DNA of 64,000 bases from Catonia carolina (taxonomy: Eukaryota; Arthropoda; Insecta; Hemiptera; Achilidae): the NCBI GenBank assembly GCA_035578175.1, contig JAQMRL010000014.1, positions 14,583,774 through 14,647,773 of the forward strand, given 5' to 3'. A program made the translations under genes and the position numbers. Within the stretch, counting starts at the first letter, position 1, and each line of letters begins with the position of its first letter. Of this stretch, positions 34,301 through 42,449 are shown piece after piece. The notes below the pieces were generated by a model. The model had not been told where the DNA came from. It saw only the letters and a program-made list of their open reading frames with translations, and ran no database searches.

Positions 34301-37174
34301 TGTTTATTTCTAATGCTTTATTTCTAATGTTAGGTTATATTGTTCAATATTTGCATTGGCAAGAGAAAGTCGTGTGAGTGTTTCACACCAGATTTTTTTT
34401 TTTGTGTAGATTATGAACCCGAAAACCGTTAGTTGCTATCTCTTGTAGTTTCTGACATCTGGGTGTAACAGATGGACGGATAAAGATGATGACAATGATT
34501 TTAAAAATATTGCCACCAACAAATTAACTGCCATTCATACAAAGCAGAAAAATTTGCGCCGCAAGACCTTATGATGGCTCTATATGTGTAACATTTTATC
34601 CATAGCAAGACATCAATGTACTTTTATTTGAATTGCTAATTGGTAAGTTTCTTTATTTGTATTATTTCAGATGCTAAGAAGTGGAAGGATGCTTTTGAAG
34701 ATGCTAAACACATAGTGGCAACAAAATGTAAAATTTATTCGGAATCTCATGAAAACGAGGAAGATACGGAAGATGAAGAAGAAGAAAAAGATGAAGAAGG
34801 TAAATTTTATGCTTTATTCTCAGGTTATGTTGTATCGCCTTCTTTTTAAATGATGCCAAGGTACTATAAAGAAGGGAGTAAATGTTTAACCTTTCTGTGA
34901 TTGATAGCTTTTAGAATATTAACTCCTCGAACACTAATTCTGAGATCGCACCGATAAACTTGGCTTTTTTTATCCATCTTTTATTCAAAAAATTTTAAAT
35001 TTTTATGTGACATTAAGAAAGCTTTGAGAGATGTTTTAAAAAACAAACATGAAACTCCGGTTTTTTACGCCAGTTACAGCGAATTTACAAATTTTTTTTT
35101 GTAATTTATGCAAAGTTTATCTATTTTGTTTCTTTTAAAAAAAACTGGAATTGAGTGGTTTCCCAACATTCACAAATCAATAGAAAATTTCCCACTAACC
35201 TGTTTGTGTTTCTAAATAGCTTACTTTCTTCCTCAAACATTCAGCTATTATTTAATTATAATGTTTACTGGTGTGCGCATACAATGACCTATTACACAAA
35301 CTGTTGAGTGCTTACACACTCGTCATCTAACAACCATATATGGGCTACCCGGCTTCTATAGGTTAAAGTCCAATCCGCAGGCCGCATACGGTCCTCTTAT
35401 TCATTTTTCTGGCATTTGCTCTTCTTACTTCTTCTAATTCTACATTAGCCTTACTTATTTAGAATTTTCATGTGAAAGATTGCGGAGAGGCACTAAGTTA
35501 ACCTTTGAAATCGGGAGCTGACTGTAATTGGTCCGGTAGTTACTGTCATTTTTGCGGTATAACTTGGCGTATTTATAAAGTTATAACGCCCTCTATATTC
35601 ATCAAATTATCTTGAAATTTCATTGATCTGCCTGGAAATGGTCTTTCATTTAATGTATAATACACAGCATTTAGTGTACGTATAACAGAACTATGAAAAG
35701 AGCAAAGTGGTCAACCTCTTGGATGGCTTCGACTATGTTCCAGACAGATTAATGTTTTAAATATTTCATATTTTATTGCTCATAAAAGTAGTGCGTGTTT
35801 CATCTTAACCCTTAGAAACCGGGTAGCCCATATATGCTTGTTAGATGACGAGTGTGTAAGTATTCAACAGTTTGTGTAATAGTGAAGGTCAATGTACGCA
35901 TACACCAGTAAACATTATAGTTAAATTGTAACTGAATGTATGAGGAAAAAAGTAAGCTATTTAGAAACACAATCAGGTTAGTGGGAAATTTTCTATTGAT
36001 TTGTGAATGTTGGGATACTACTCAATTCCGTTTTTTTTTTTTTAAGAAAACCGTGAAGGCTGTATCTTACTTAAAATAGAGTTATAAACGCGTTTGAAAG
36101 CTTGATTGGTAAATTTTTCAATGTTGCTATTATAGCAAAACCGGTTGAATTGAATATGAGCTGTAAAAGGGAATAATGTTTCGAAATTCGTAGAAAGTCT
36201 ATTTTCAGACATTCTTCACAATGGAACTAAAATGTTCTAATATTATCTTTTATAATTTATTTCTACATGCACGTGTCGCAAAATTCCATGCTTTTATATA
36301 ATAACATATGTCATATAAATAACTGTAGGAATGGGTCAATGACATCAGCTCAAAGAGAGAAATTTTTTTGGCCTGCATTTTACAACAAAATCCATTTTCA
36401 CTTGACTCTTACATACACTTGAATAGTGTGTTTAGCGAAGGGTGTTTGATGTATCAAATTTTTTGCTAGACATTTTTCTATAATGCCAGACTCAAAAAAT
36501 AAAAATAAAAAATATTTATTGGCAAATTTTGACAAAAACGCGTGACTTTCCATAATTACAACAAATTTTTCATAAATTCGCTTTAACTGGCATAAAAAAA
36601 AATAAAATTCATGTTTGTTTTTTTAAAACATCTCAACGTTTTCTTAATGTCTCATAAAAATATCCCATCTGCATTAGCAGTAATTGCAGAATAGTCGGAC
36701 GTTAAACCAAAAAAAAAATCATACAAATATCAATTTTTTTGATAAAAGTGATAAAAAAAGCCAAGTTTATCGGCGCGATCTCAATTAATGTTCGGAGAGT
36801 TAATATTCTAAAACCTATCAGTCCCAGAAGGGTTAATAAATATTTTGTGTTAACTGTATTCCACTGTAATTCGTTCTCACTCTTTAATGTATTTGGCCCT
36901 TACTTGCATATACTGAAGTTAGATTGTCCCTCAGGCAACTAAAGGTTGGATCACACTGTTCAAGGATATTATCATGAGTAAGGACACTCACTTGTTTTTT
37001 TTTTCAGAATCTTTTAAAGAAGCGATTGAAAATGTGAAAGAAGCAAACAATGAAGAAGACGATGAGGTCAAAGATAAAATCACAAAAGAAGCGACTGAAG
37101 CATTAGAAAATTTAAAAATAAACACAGCAGACGTATCCAGTACTTCTGCCACAGTTGTTGAAAATAAAAGTTAG
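18112..37174 (+). CDS. RanBP1: RanBP1, Ran-specific GTPase-activating accessory protein (six coding exons)
   Basis: Coding exons are 18112-18135, 21628-21800, 25545-25702, 28746-28874, 34671-34799 and 37008-37174; all introns are GT-AG and all phases join, giving 259 residues. RanBP1 binds Ran-GTP in the cytoplasm and stimulates RanGAP, releasing export and import complexes. The Ran-binding domain (about residues 48-185) shows [58 protein letters not shown] and [17 protein letters not shown], the standard RanBD core. After it come an acidic stretch ([13 protein letters not shown]) and ALENLKI, which sits where vertebrate RanBP1 has its leucine-rich nuclear export signal. Human RANBP1 is 201 residues; the longer form here comes from an extended N-terminus (exon 2) and C-terminus. 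The introns hold many TEs, including a piggyBac in intron 4. Transcription start is not determined. Confidence 0.93.
19085..19715 (+). repeat. Family D repeat, decayed DNA transposon-like element
   Basis: The same sequence occurs in inverse orientation at 57600-58205. One frame near 19228 reads [20 protein letters not shown], which resembles the helix-turn-helix of Tc1/pogo-type transposases. The right part shares CTCACTGTTGAG(A/G)TTGG and CAGCCCA(C/T)CCATACACAAAA with the other copy. No terminal inverted repeat was fixed, so the class is only suggested. Confidence 0.6.
19951..20566. mobile_element. pogo/Tigger-like MITE with TA target site
   Basis: The left end CAGTAGAACCTCTTTAATCC then GGCA, and the right end GCCGGATTTAGGAGGTTTTA then CTG, are inverted, and TA lies on both sides (19949-19950, 20567-20568). 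CAGTNGAACCTC termini with TA duplication are typical of pogo/Tigger elements. No transposase ORF remains. Confidence 0.85.
20766..20978 (+). other. Unassigned 70-codon ORF
   Basis: The second half ([20 protein letters not shown]) looks more protein-like than random translation, but I do not recognise it and it has no supporting splice sites or homologue in the window. It lies in RanBP1 intron 1 immediately before a TTAA MITE. It could be a relic of a transposon gene. Confidence 0.2.
20986..21469 (+). mobile_element. piggyBac-type MITE (family P), left-truncated
   Basis: The right end is the inverse of CCCTTGTATGATTGATGGGT and is followed by TTAA (21470-21473). The body matches 36296-36832 closely (GGAATGGGTCAATGACATCA; GATCTCAGAATATTAATGTT). 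No left TTAA end is present. Confidence 0.8.
21628..21800 (+). CDS. RanBP1: RanBP1 coding exon 2
   Basis: The exon follows TGAATAG and ends before GTAAGTT. It encodes a polar N-terminal region and the RanBD entry [18 protein letters not shown] then [11 protein letters not shown]. It ends in phase 2, completed by the first G of exon 3. Confidence 0.9.
21841..22289. other. Unassigned stretch of RanBP1 intron 2
   Basis: AT-rich DNA without a recognised repeat or exon. Short ORFs look random. Confidence 0.4.
22290..22376 (-). mobile_element. SINE2-type tRNA-like head, truncated
   Basis: On the minus strand it has CCTCCATGGTGTAATGAC (box A-like) and GGTTCGATTCCCGACCAGG (box B). The constant SINE2 3' tail is absent. 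A degenerate tRNA gene is the alternative, but neighbouring SINE2 copies share the CAG(A/G)CCTG(A/G)TC join after box B. Confidence 0.65.
22942..23222 (-). pseudogene. Mariner transposase C-terminal part, left arm
   Basis: The frame reads [20 protein letters not shown], then [20 protein letters not shown] and ends LGDYVEK. It contains the third catalytic Asp in SPDLAPSD, typical of mariner. There is no start, DNA-binding domain or first two acidic residues in this arm. The ORF runs on into the spacer without homology. Confidence 0.88.
23243..23697 (+). pseudogene. Mariner transposase catalytic middle and C-terminal part, right arm
   Basis: The frame gives [40 protein letters not shown] and [20 protein letters not shown], which includes the second catalytic Asp (HDNSRPH). 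A deletion near 23500 removes the third Asp (YSPDLAP is lost) and shifts the frame; the rest matches the left arm at DNA level. Not functional. Confidence 0.87.
24411..24775 (+). mobile_element. SINE3 retroposon, diverged
   Basis: GCCCATTACAAGCGGGTGG at the start, ATCACATGGTCAACTAATCA, GAGCATGCTGATAAGCATAC and CCACTCAGTGA follow in the family order. Internal deletions are present and the AAC tail is lost; the end near TAGTTCAAACCAGTAG is approximate. Confidence 0.72.
24776..25210. other. Locally GC-richer unassigned stretch
   Basis: The part 24800-25030 is richer in G and C than its surroundings (GAGCCGAGCCGAGGGTGACT). No ORF, tRNA fold or repeat was recognised. Confidence 0.35.
25240..25486 (+). 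repeat. Possible SINE with SINE3-like tail
   Basis: The end CAAACCAGCCGTTTGGCTGA then TGATGTAAACAACAAC matches the 3' end of SINE3 (CAAACCAGCCTTTCGGCTGA, TGACCTAAACAACAAC). The upstream body is unlike SINE3. It may be another SINE family sharing the same tail. The left border is a guess. Confidence 0.45.
25545..25702 (+). CDS. RanBP1: RanBP1 coding exon 3
   Basis: The exon lies between TTGACAG and GTATGT. It encodes [20 protein letters not shown], then [11 protein letters not shown] and [14 protein letters not shown]: the first half of the Ran-binding domain. It ends in phase 1. Confidence 0.95.
25785..26750. mobile_element. Possible TTAA-bounded MITE
   Basis: TTAA at 25781-25784 and 26751-26754 flank a 966-bp AT-rich segment whose ends are CCC and GGG. 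The inverted identity extends outside the TTAA as TATTGGTTAACCC and GGGTTAACCAATA. This fits a piggyBac-like non-autonomous element in RanBP1 intron 3, but the internal terminal repeat is short. Confidence 0.45.
26938..27267 (+). repeat. Family A repeat, hairpin-end fragment
   Basis: Only the right third is present, from AGATTCCAGCCTTAGCATGC to GGCAAGAGAAAGTTGTGTGA and TTTCACACCAGA. Confidence 0.82.
27477..28480 (-). repeat. Family A repeat, full-length copy
   Basis: It begins TCTGGGTGTGAAACACTCGC and ends GGCAAGAGAAAGTA. It carries the largest microsatellite of the window (28248-28378). Confidence 0.85.
28248..28378. repeat. Compound CA, GA and G-rich microsatellite
   Basis: A long (CA)n with a few CG interruptions changes to (GA)n, a run of nine or ten G and a second (GA)n. 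The three overlapping ORFs in each strand here are artefacts of the repeat. Confidence 0.95.
28746..28874 (+). CDS. RanBP1: RanBP1 coding exon 4
   Basis: The exon lies between TTTTGCAG and GTAAGTG and encodes [18 protein letters not shown], then [17 protein letters not shown]. This is the most conserved part of the RanBD. A piggyBac element starts only 90 bp into the next intron. Confidence 0.96.
28965..31470 (+). mobile_element. piggyBac element, 2.5 kb, with TTAA target site
   Basis: The element lies between TTAA at 28961-28964 and 31471-31474. The ends CCTTCTAGTAGTGA and TCACTATTAGAAGG are 14-bp inverted repeats with one mismatch. A single transposase gene fills the middle, broken by one frameshift. 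It sits in RanBP1 intron 4 in the same orientation as the gene. Good preservation of both ends suggests a recent arrival. Confidence 0.95.
29321..31133 (+). pseudogene. piggyBac transposase with one frameshift
   Basis: The start [20 protein letters not shown] leads into an acidic N-terminal region and then the DDE_Tnp_1_7 core. Catalytic Asp candidates are in [33 protein letters not shown] and [16 protein letters not shown]. The C-terminus is the family's cysteine-rich domain ([25 protein letters not shown]), which binds the terminal repeats. The frame changes by one base in the AAATTTTTTG run at about 30289-30300, just before the second Asp; otherwise there is no stop over about 600 codons. 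The protein in the first frame would end at 30367 and lack two catalytic residues. Confidence 0.93.
31486..31589. repeat. 52-bp tandem duplication
   Basis: TATGACATGAAATACATAAA then GAACAATGTGCATGGATTGA and ATGCAAAATTGG occur twice in direct tandem with no mismatch seen, 16 bp after the piggyBac. Confidence 0.92.
31870..32794 (-). repeat. Family A repeat, full-length copy
   Basis: It begins TCGGGTGAAACACACACAAC (hairpin end decayed) and ends GGCAAGAGAAAGTA. (CA)n at 32633-32658. Confidence 0.83.
32800..33510. other. Unassigned stretch of RanBP1 intron 4
   Basis: No recognised repeat or exon between two family A copies. Confidence 0.45.
33512..34392 (+). repeat. Family A repeat, full-length copy
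   Basis: It begins ACTTTCTCTTGCC and ends GGCAAGAGAAAGTCGTGTGA then GTGTTTCACACCAGA. It is the mirror of the preceding copy. Confidence 0.85.
34671..34799 (+). CDS. RanBP1: RanBP1 coding exon 5
   Basis: The exon starts after TATTTCAG and ends before GTAAAT. It encodes the last RanBD helix ([18 protein letters not shown]) and then an acidic run of Glu and Asp. Phase 1 at the end. Confidence 0.93.
34890..35362 (-). mobile_element. piggyBac-type MITE (family P), short copy
   Basis: TTAA lies at 34886-34889 and 35363-35366. One end is CCTTTCTGTGATTGATAG, the other is the inverse of CCTATAGAAGCCGGGTAGCC. The body is an inverse, internally deleted form of the copy at 35809-36832. Confidence 0.8.
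35367..35804. other. Spacer between two inverted family P MITEs
   Basis: This 438-bp segment has TTAA at each side, the two MITE ends facing it. No ORF. It may be host intron DNA or the inside of a larger composite transposon. Confidence 0.45.
35809..36832 (+). mobile_element. piggyBac-type MITE (family P), long copy
   Basis: TTAA is at 35805-35808 and 36833-36836. The ends are CCCTTAGAAACCGGGTAGCC and the inverse of CCCTTCTGGGACTGATAG. The copy at 20986-21469 matches its right half. A SINE2 tail (36666-36718) interrupts it near the right end. Confidence 0.83.
36666..36718 (+). mobile_element. SINE2 3' tail fragment
   Basis: Only CTGCATTAGCAGTAATTGCA and AGTCGGACGTTAAACC plus an A run are present. 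It splits the MITE block CATAAAAATAT / CATACAAATATC. A severely 5'-truncated insertion explains it. Confidence 0.85.
37008..37174 (+). CDS. RanBP1: RanBP1 coding exon 6 and stop
   Basis: The exon follows a long pyrimidine tract and CAG. It encodes [18 protein letters not shown], a charged stretch and [15 protein letters not shown], and stops at TAG (37172-37174). AATAAA hexamers lie at 37272-37277 and 37296-37301. The leucine-spaced ALENLKI is a candidate nuclear export signal. Confidence 0.9.
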
Positions 37175-37271
37175 TCGTAATATTAAGAAATACATAAGTT
37201 TATATTGTTATATTACATAAAATACACATTATATATTTTTGTATGGTCTATGAATATTTACACGTTTAAAA

Positions 37272-37301
37272 AATAAACAAAAACATTAAATTGATAATAA
37301 A
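37272..37301 (+). other. RanBP1: Candidate polyadenylation signals of RanBP1
   Basis: Two AATAAA hexamers lie 98 and 122 bases after the stop codon, with U/T-rich DNA following. This spacing suits a short 3' UTR. The cleavage site is not known. Confidence 0.55.
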
Positions 37302-37683
37302 TATTGGAAAAGATGTAAATACTATCTGGTTTATGTATTTTTGTAAATTTTATATGTATTTTGTGATTTAGATTTTTTTCACTTTCTTATTGAATTAAAT
37401 TTAATGTTTGTACTGATCTAAAATTGTACATTTTAATCAGTTTGCTTTTTTTTTATTTTGTAATGCCCGTTTTTCATGTTTCATAAAATGTTTAGATTAT
37501 TAAATTTAATTGATTATTTTTCTCATGTGTCTTTTTATTTCATTATTTTATACCTTAGTCCAGTTAATTTTTGAACCGGTTAAAAAAAATCATGAGCATA
37601 CAGTTGAAAAGAATTCGATCAATGTAATTGATACAGTTTCTTAGTTGGTCGCGAGTAAATAGTCATGTTATATCAACATATTT

Positions 37684-38502
37684 TTACTTTCTCTTGCGTA
37701 TATGAATGTATAGGAAGGAAAGTATTGTTTTCAGTCGATTTTTCAAAATCGATTTTCACTGGATCTACATGCTTTCGACCCTCTGAACCCAAAAAACATG
37801 GTTTTAGCGTTTGGTCTGTGTGTATGAACAAAATATCTCAAGAACAGAACATCATACGAAGTTGAAACTTGAAAATTAAGTTAGATACCACTATCGGACC
37901 CGACATGAACATTTTCATTAAAATCTGTCAACCGGAAGTAGTAGTTTATTAGTCATTTTTCTCTTTTTTGTGATTTCCTTAAAAACAGCTCCTACGATTT
38001 TTTTTTTAAATCGCCTTATTTACTTTATTTTTTTGCTCTACATGATAGGGTAGGCGGCGCCATTTCTGCTGAAATTCTTGGGGAGGCTGTTTTCTTGTAA
38101 AAAAAATTGTTTTCTAAGCTTGCGACTTTAATACGCATTTTAGCGCAAAAATGTATTTTTGTTGTTTTTTTTTTCACGAAAATGTGTAAAAAAATCTATT
38201 TTTTTTAAGACTTCAGCCTTAGTATGCATTTTACGACAAAAGTGTATAATCAAATATATAGGAAATTAAAGGATTTACAACTTTTATTTAGAGCATTTTT
38301 CTCTACAGAGCCTAGTTAAGCGTGAAAGAGTGATTTTTCATATTTTTAAGCCAAACTGAGGTTGATTTTCATTTTGCGTTTTTCACTCGATTGAAATAAG
38401 GTTAGTTTTTTGTTTATTTCAAATGTTTTATTATTAATGTTAGGTTACATTGTTAATTATTTGGATTGGCAAGAGAAAGTTGTGTAAGTGTTTCATACCA
38501 GA
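37684..38502 (+). repeat. Family A repeat, internally deleted
   Basis: It begins ACTTTCTCTTGCG and ends GGCAAGAGAAAGTTGTGTAA then GTGTTTCATACCAGA. About 130 bp of the centre (the GTTGTAGAGAATTTAAAATC block) is missing. Confidence 0.84.
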
Positions 38503-38516
38503 TTTTCCAATAATAA

Positions 38517-38850
38517 AACTGGTCTTTTCCGTTTTCTGTATGCCATTATCAAATCCAAATTTCCTGAAGAGTTACACAATTCTCCCACTCCTGTGTTTAG
38601 CGCGCCAATCTGACTAGCAATATTTCTGCGTATTGTCAACTCCACTCCGAATTCACGGTAGTTACTACACAGTCTGCTATGAATTTTTTAGTTACTTAAT
38701 ATTCAGATGGAGGAAGATGCTGCAGAGTTCCTTCAGGAAAGGGGGTTATTACATAATCCCAGAAGATGTGACAACTAAAAAAGTATGTGTGAAACACTCA
38801 CACGACTTTCTCTTTCCAATGTAAATAATTAAAAAATATAATGTAATAGT
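38517..38850 (+). repeat. Family C repeat joined to a family A hairpin end
   Basis: GGTCTTTTCCGTTTTCTGTA at the left, CCTGAAGAGTTACACAATTC, GCTGCAGAGTTCCTTCAGGA and AGAAGATGTGACAACTAAAA, then GTGTGAAACACTCACACGAC and TTTCTCTTTCCAATGTAAAT. It is the inverse of 14343-14690. Confidence 0.75.
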
Positions 38851-39629
38851 ATAATGTAGCCCAGTAATAGCAAAAAATTAAATTAAAAATATAACTTAAC
38901 CCTATAGTGGGCAATAACATGATTCTAGACCGGCAAAAAATTTCTAGTTTATGGGTCACCGAACTGTAAGAAATCATTAAAAATTTGCTCTGAATCACAA
39001 ACCTTATCATGTGACGTATCAAAATAACAAGAAAACTTAGGAAAATATAAATACATTATTAAAATTTTAATCTGACAGTTAGGGTTACTGAAGCGATTTG
39101 AAAATAATCTTTTGACAAATATTTTTCTAAAATTTCAGACGATTACTGTTTAAAACTTTCTTATGCTCTACTTTCAAAATTCATTACATACGAATCATTA
39201 CTTATAATGTTTATTTTAAAATAAAACCAACGAAACGATTCCATGTTCAAAAAAAAAGAAGAAAATATGTACAAAAACACATCCTGTAAACCAAGAAATA
39301 ACCGAATTCAGCCCTAGGATAGCGTGGTTTCAACAGAGAAACACAGGCAGAATATGCAACTAAAACTATTGTATTATACTTAAAAATTTACTTTATATAT
39401 TACTAAACTATTGTACAAAACATCAACGCTGCCTGTAGATGAATTTAAAATTAAAACAACAACATTGAATGCTATGAAGCAAATCTGATTTTGCAACGCG
39501 ACCGTTTGAAGAAGTGGTAACATTGTCTCAAAATCGATGATTCCCGGCTCTAGGGTTAATAGTAATGGAGTAATAGGAAAATAAAACAATCAAAATATAA
39601 ATTAAACCACAGAACGTGTTGTTACATAG
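38851..39629. other. Unassigned AT-rich intergenic stretch
   Basis: No exon or repeat was recognised between RanBP1 and the next element. Confidence 0.45.
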
Positions 39630-39795
39630 TACTGTATACTGGGACTGGGAAGGACGTGTGTACGCGTGCGTGAGTGTGTCTGTCTCAGTATGAGTATTTA
39701 GTACGGGAGGGAGTGGGAGATATGAACAAGTGTGCAACCCTTCAGGGAATTCGGATTTGAAAGCAGCATACAGGAGACCGAAAAGACCCAAAAAA
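39630..39795 (-). repeat. Family C repeat fragment, second type
   Basis: It is the inverse of 12268-12425 and extends to TACTGTATACTGGGACTGGG. At the position where the 12426-12725 MITE sits in the other copy this one has a continuous sequence, so it acts as an empty site. Confidence 0.72.
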
Positions 39796-39837
39796 AACAT
39801 CAATAAGGCTATTTTCGTGCTTGAGTTTTATTTAATT

Positions 39838-40633
39838 ACTAGCAACCCCTGCTTGCTTTGCTTCACAGCAGCTAATGCAGACCTAATTAAATTATTTTAA
39901 AACCTCTCTATATACAATATTTGTGGTTTTGTTGCTCTGTGGCAGCAAAATAAATTGTTTTTCTGCACTTCCAGCTCTAGAAAGTCCAACATAAAGTTGT
40001 CCATGAGTGAAGGAAGCACTCTTGTCTCAAATCGATGCCCACTGTTTTAAATTTTTGTCAATTTAACAGAATTGAATAGAATGCATAGAAGAATACCGAT
40101 GGAAAAAAAGAGACAGTTGATATGTGGCTGAGATAAGAGATAGTATGCAGATACTGCACCCACATATTACTTTCTCTTATCTCAGCCACATATCAACTGT
40201 CTCTTTTCTTGTCACTCATCTACAGGCAGCGTTGTCTGTGTAACTGGAAATATATGACCCATTCACTTCCTGTTGAAAAAAACCAATACATAAAATACAG
40301 TACAAAAATAAAAGTTTAAATATTACCGAATTTTTTATGTTTTTCTTGTTAGTCGTGCTTCTAGCCCAAAAAATACACCATCCAGAGGACTTTGAAAAAA
40401 TGAAAGTACTATGCACCCTATGGACTAAAACCTGCGACATCGTCCCAGTTTAAGTTGTTTAACTCACTTAAGTAAAGTTACTTAAAATTGCAACATAGCC
40501 TGTATTGATCAAGAAGCTCTAAGCTACGCAACAAAGAAAGATTTTTTTAAATCAGTTCAGTAGTTTCTGAGATTAGCTCATACAAATGAACAAACAAACA
40601 AACATTTCTTCTTTATTATATTAGTATAGATTT
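39838..40633. repeat. Decayed interspersed element
   Basis: It starts ACTAGCAACCCCTGCTTGCT and ends CAAACAAACAAACATTTCTT then TATTAGTATAGAT. Insect genomes hold many elements with a GAGATTAGC(T/C)CATACAAA(T/C) and TATTAGTATAGAT end. The class is not certain. It contains the perfect hairpin at 40106-40207. Confidence 0.5.
40106..40207. repeat. Perfect 35-bp inverted repeat (hairpin)
   Basis: The arms 40106-40140 and 40173-40207 are exact complements (AAAAGAGACAGTTGATATGT, then GGCTGAGATAAGAGA) around a 32-base loop. Confidence 0.92.
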
Positions 40634-41098
40634 AAGACAACTTAGAGCAGGGATAAAGAGGATTAGGTATGATAAATGAGGAAAAGTTTATTTTTAACAT
40701 GTATGTATATTCATTTATTTATTGCACATCTGTTTACAGTTACATATAGGTACATATTTTGTGTTTATATAAACTAGAAAAATCATTTCTTTAAGATTGT
40801 CTAGTTATCAGTACAACAATATTAAGTCTAATTATCATTTATCACGATTGGTTTTCAACATCTATAACACTAAACATTTATTACTATTATTATTATTATT
40901 ATTGTTACATTGAAATCCTGCTTATCCAAAATTACAAAGGAGACAATAGTTTTATTAAATTATCTTGACAATGAAAATGAATTTTACTTAATAAAATGAG
41001 TTTTTTGTAGTTTTCCTAAAACTTATAAAAGTGCGAGGTCTGTAAATTAAGTAATGAAACTGGTTTTTTTAAATTTTTTTAATCAAATATAATTACAA

Positions 41099-41423
41099 CC
41101 GACCGGGTTGGTCTAGAGGTAAAGTCGTCGCAAAAATCAGCTGTTTGACAGCTGATTTTCTGAGACGAAGATTTCTGGTTCAAATCCTAGTAAAGGTAGT
41201 TACTTTTATACGGATTTGAATACTAGACAGTGGTTACTGGTGTAGTTTGATGGTTGGGGTTTAATTAACCATACTCTCTCAGGAATGGTCGGCCTGGGTC
41301 TGTACAAGACTACACTTCATTTACACATCACACACATCATCCTCATCTCATTGGGTCATGGGGTTGCTTATTGTTCTAAATTGAACAGATTGCAACGTAC
41401 ACAGATTAGGAATAAAAAAAAAT
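41099..41423 (+). mobile_element. SINE1, tRNA-derived, full-length
   Basis: GACCGGGTTGGTCTAGAGGT carries box A and GGTTCAAATCC box B. The body contains ACTAGACAGTGGTTACTGGT and CCTGGGTCTGTACAAGACTA and ends in an A-rich tail. The target duplication TAATTACAA is at 41090-41098 and 41424-41432. Confidence 0.9.
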
Positions 41424-41454
41424 TAATTACAATTTCATATTGTCCCCTCAAAAT

Positions 41455-41702
41455 AACTTCCTTATAAAGCTATACAGCGCTGGAGACGGTTCTTCCACTC
41501 CTCATAGCAGTGCTGGAACTCCAATACTGGAATAGCCTTCAGCTGGTCGGTTACAGCTGTTTGAATGTTTTTGACCGTCCCAAAATGAGTTCCCTTGAGG
41601 TGATTTTTCAACTTCGAAAAAGAAAAAAGTCACAAGGGCTCAAGTCAGGCGAATAAGGAGGCTGAGGAGCCACAGGAATGTTTTTACTGGCCAAAAACTC
41701 GT
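41455..41702 (-). pseudogene. Mariner transposase C-terminal remnant
   Basis: The minus-strand translation, with frameshifts, gives FSKLKNHLKGTHFGTVKNIQ, then TDQLKAIPVLEFQHCYEEWK and NRLQRCI. This is the standard mariner C-terminus after the third catalytic Asp. The SPDL/CDFFLF block upstream is damaged. Confidence 0.85.
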
Positions 41703-41713
41703 TTATTGACATT

Positions 41714-42078
41714 ATTTATTTAGCGTATGCCTTTTCAAGACATTTAAAAATCAGCATCATAATTGTTATATATTGGGATCAAATATGACCCTCTGTGTAT
41801 AAGGATGGGAAATAACATTAATGATTGTTTGGGAAACAAATAGTCATAAAAAAAAACATGAAAAATATGTACAGTACGTAATTATAAAAACATGCTTAAG
41901 TCTATATACAGACATCCAGTCTGTCCAAGTAGGCTATTGATTCTGGAGTTGCCATCAGGAAATCCGCTCTTATCCCTCCTCTAAAGGCAGTTATTCTGCA
42001 CTCTTTCACTATGTGATCAATAGTTTGTCTTTGACCACACTCACATAAAGGCGATGGTATTTTGCCCCATTTTAACAA
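41714..42078 (-). mobile_element. 5'-truncated LINE insertion inside the mariner
   Basis: The duplication TTATTGACATT is at 41703-41713 and 42079-42089. The minus strand encodes GKIPSPLCECGQRQTIDHIV, then KECRITAFRGG and ends in a stop near 41901: a Cys-rich (C-x-C...H...C) knuckle at the C-terminus of a LINE reverse transcriptase. An AAATAAATAAT tail closes it. Confidence 0.87.
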
Positions 42079-42110
42079 TTATTGACATTGCTGTGTGACA
42101 AGGAGCATTA

Positions 42111-42449
42111 TCAAGATGCAACACCCAGTTGTTCTTGATGTTTGGTCTCGCCAAAAATTTGATGAATAGTGGTGTGAGTCAAATTTAACCCTTCCCTGAT
42201 CATTCTGACTGTCAACTGACGATCTGAACGCACAAGATCATTTATATTGGTTCTTGAAGATGAAGGCCTTTCGCTTCGCGATTCATCTTCAATCGACTCT
42301 CTCCCTTCTGAAAATGCCTTAAACGACCGAGAAATGTAGGCTCTTGACAAAACACTATCTCCATATGCCTGCTGAAGTTTAGCAAGAGTTATGGTGCTCA
42401 AGTCTGAAGCAAAATCTGATAGCACACCATTGCTCGAAATTGATGTCAC
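42111..42449 (-). pseudogene. Mariner transposase N-terminal HTH remnant
   Basis: The frame reads LAKLQQAYGDSVLSRAYISR, SFKAFSEGRESIEDESRSER and PSSSRTNINDLVRSDRQLTV, which is the paired helix-turn-helix region of mariner (LQKAYGESALSR, FSEGREDVEDDPRSGRPSTS-like). It continues into TTIHQIFGE and then jumps to the distal part of the gene, so the first catalytic Asp is deleted. Confidence 0.9.
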
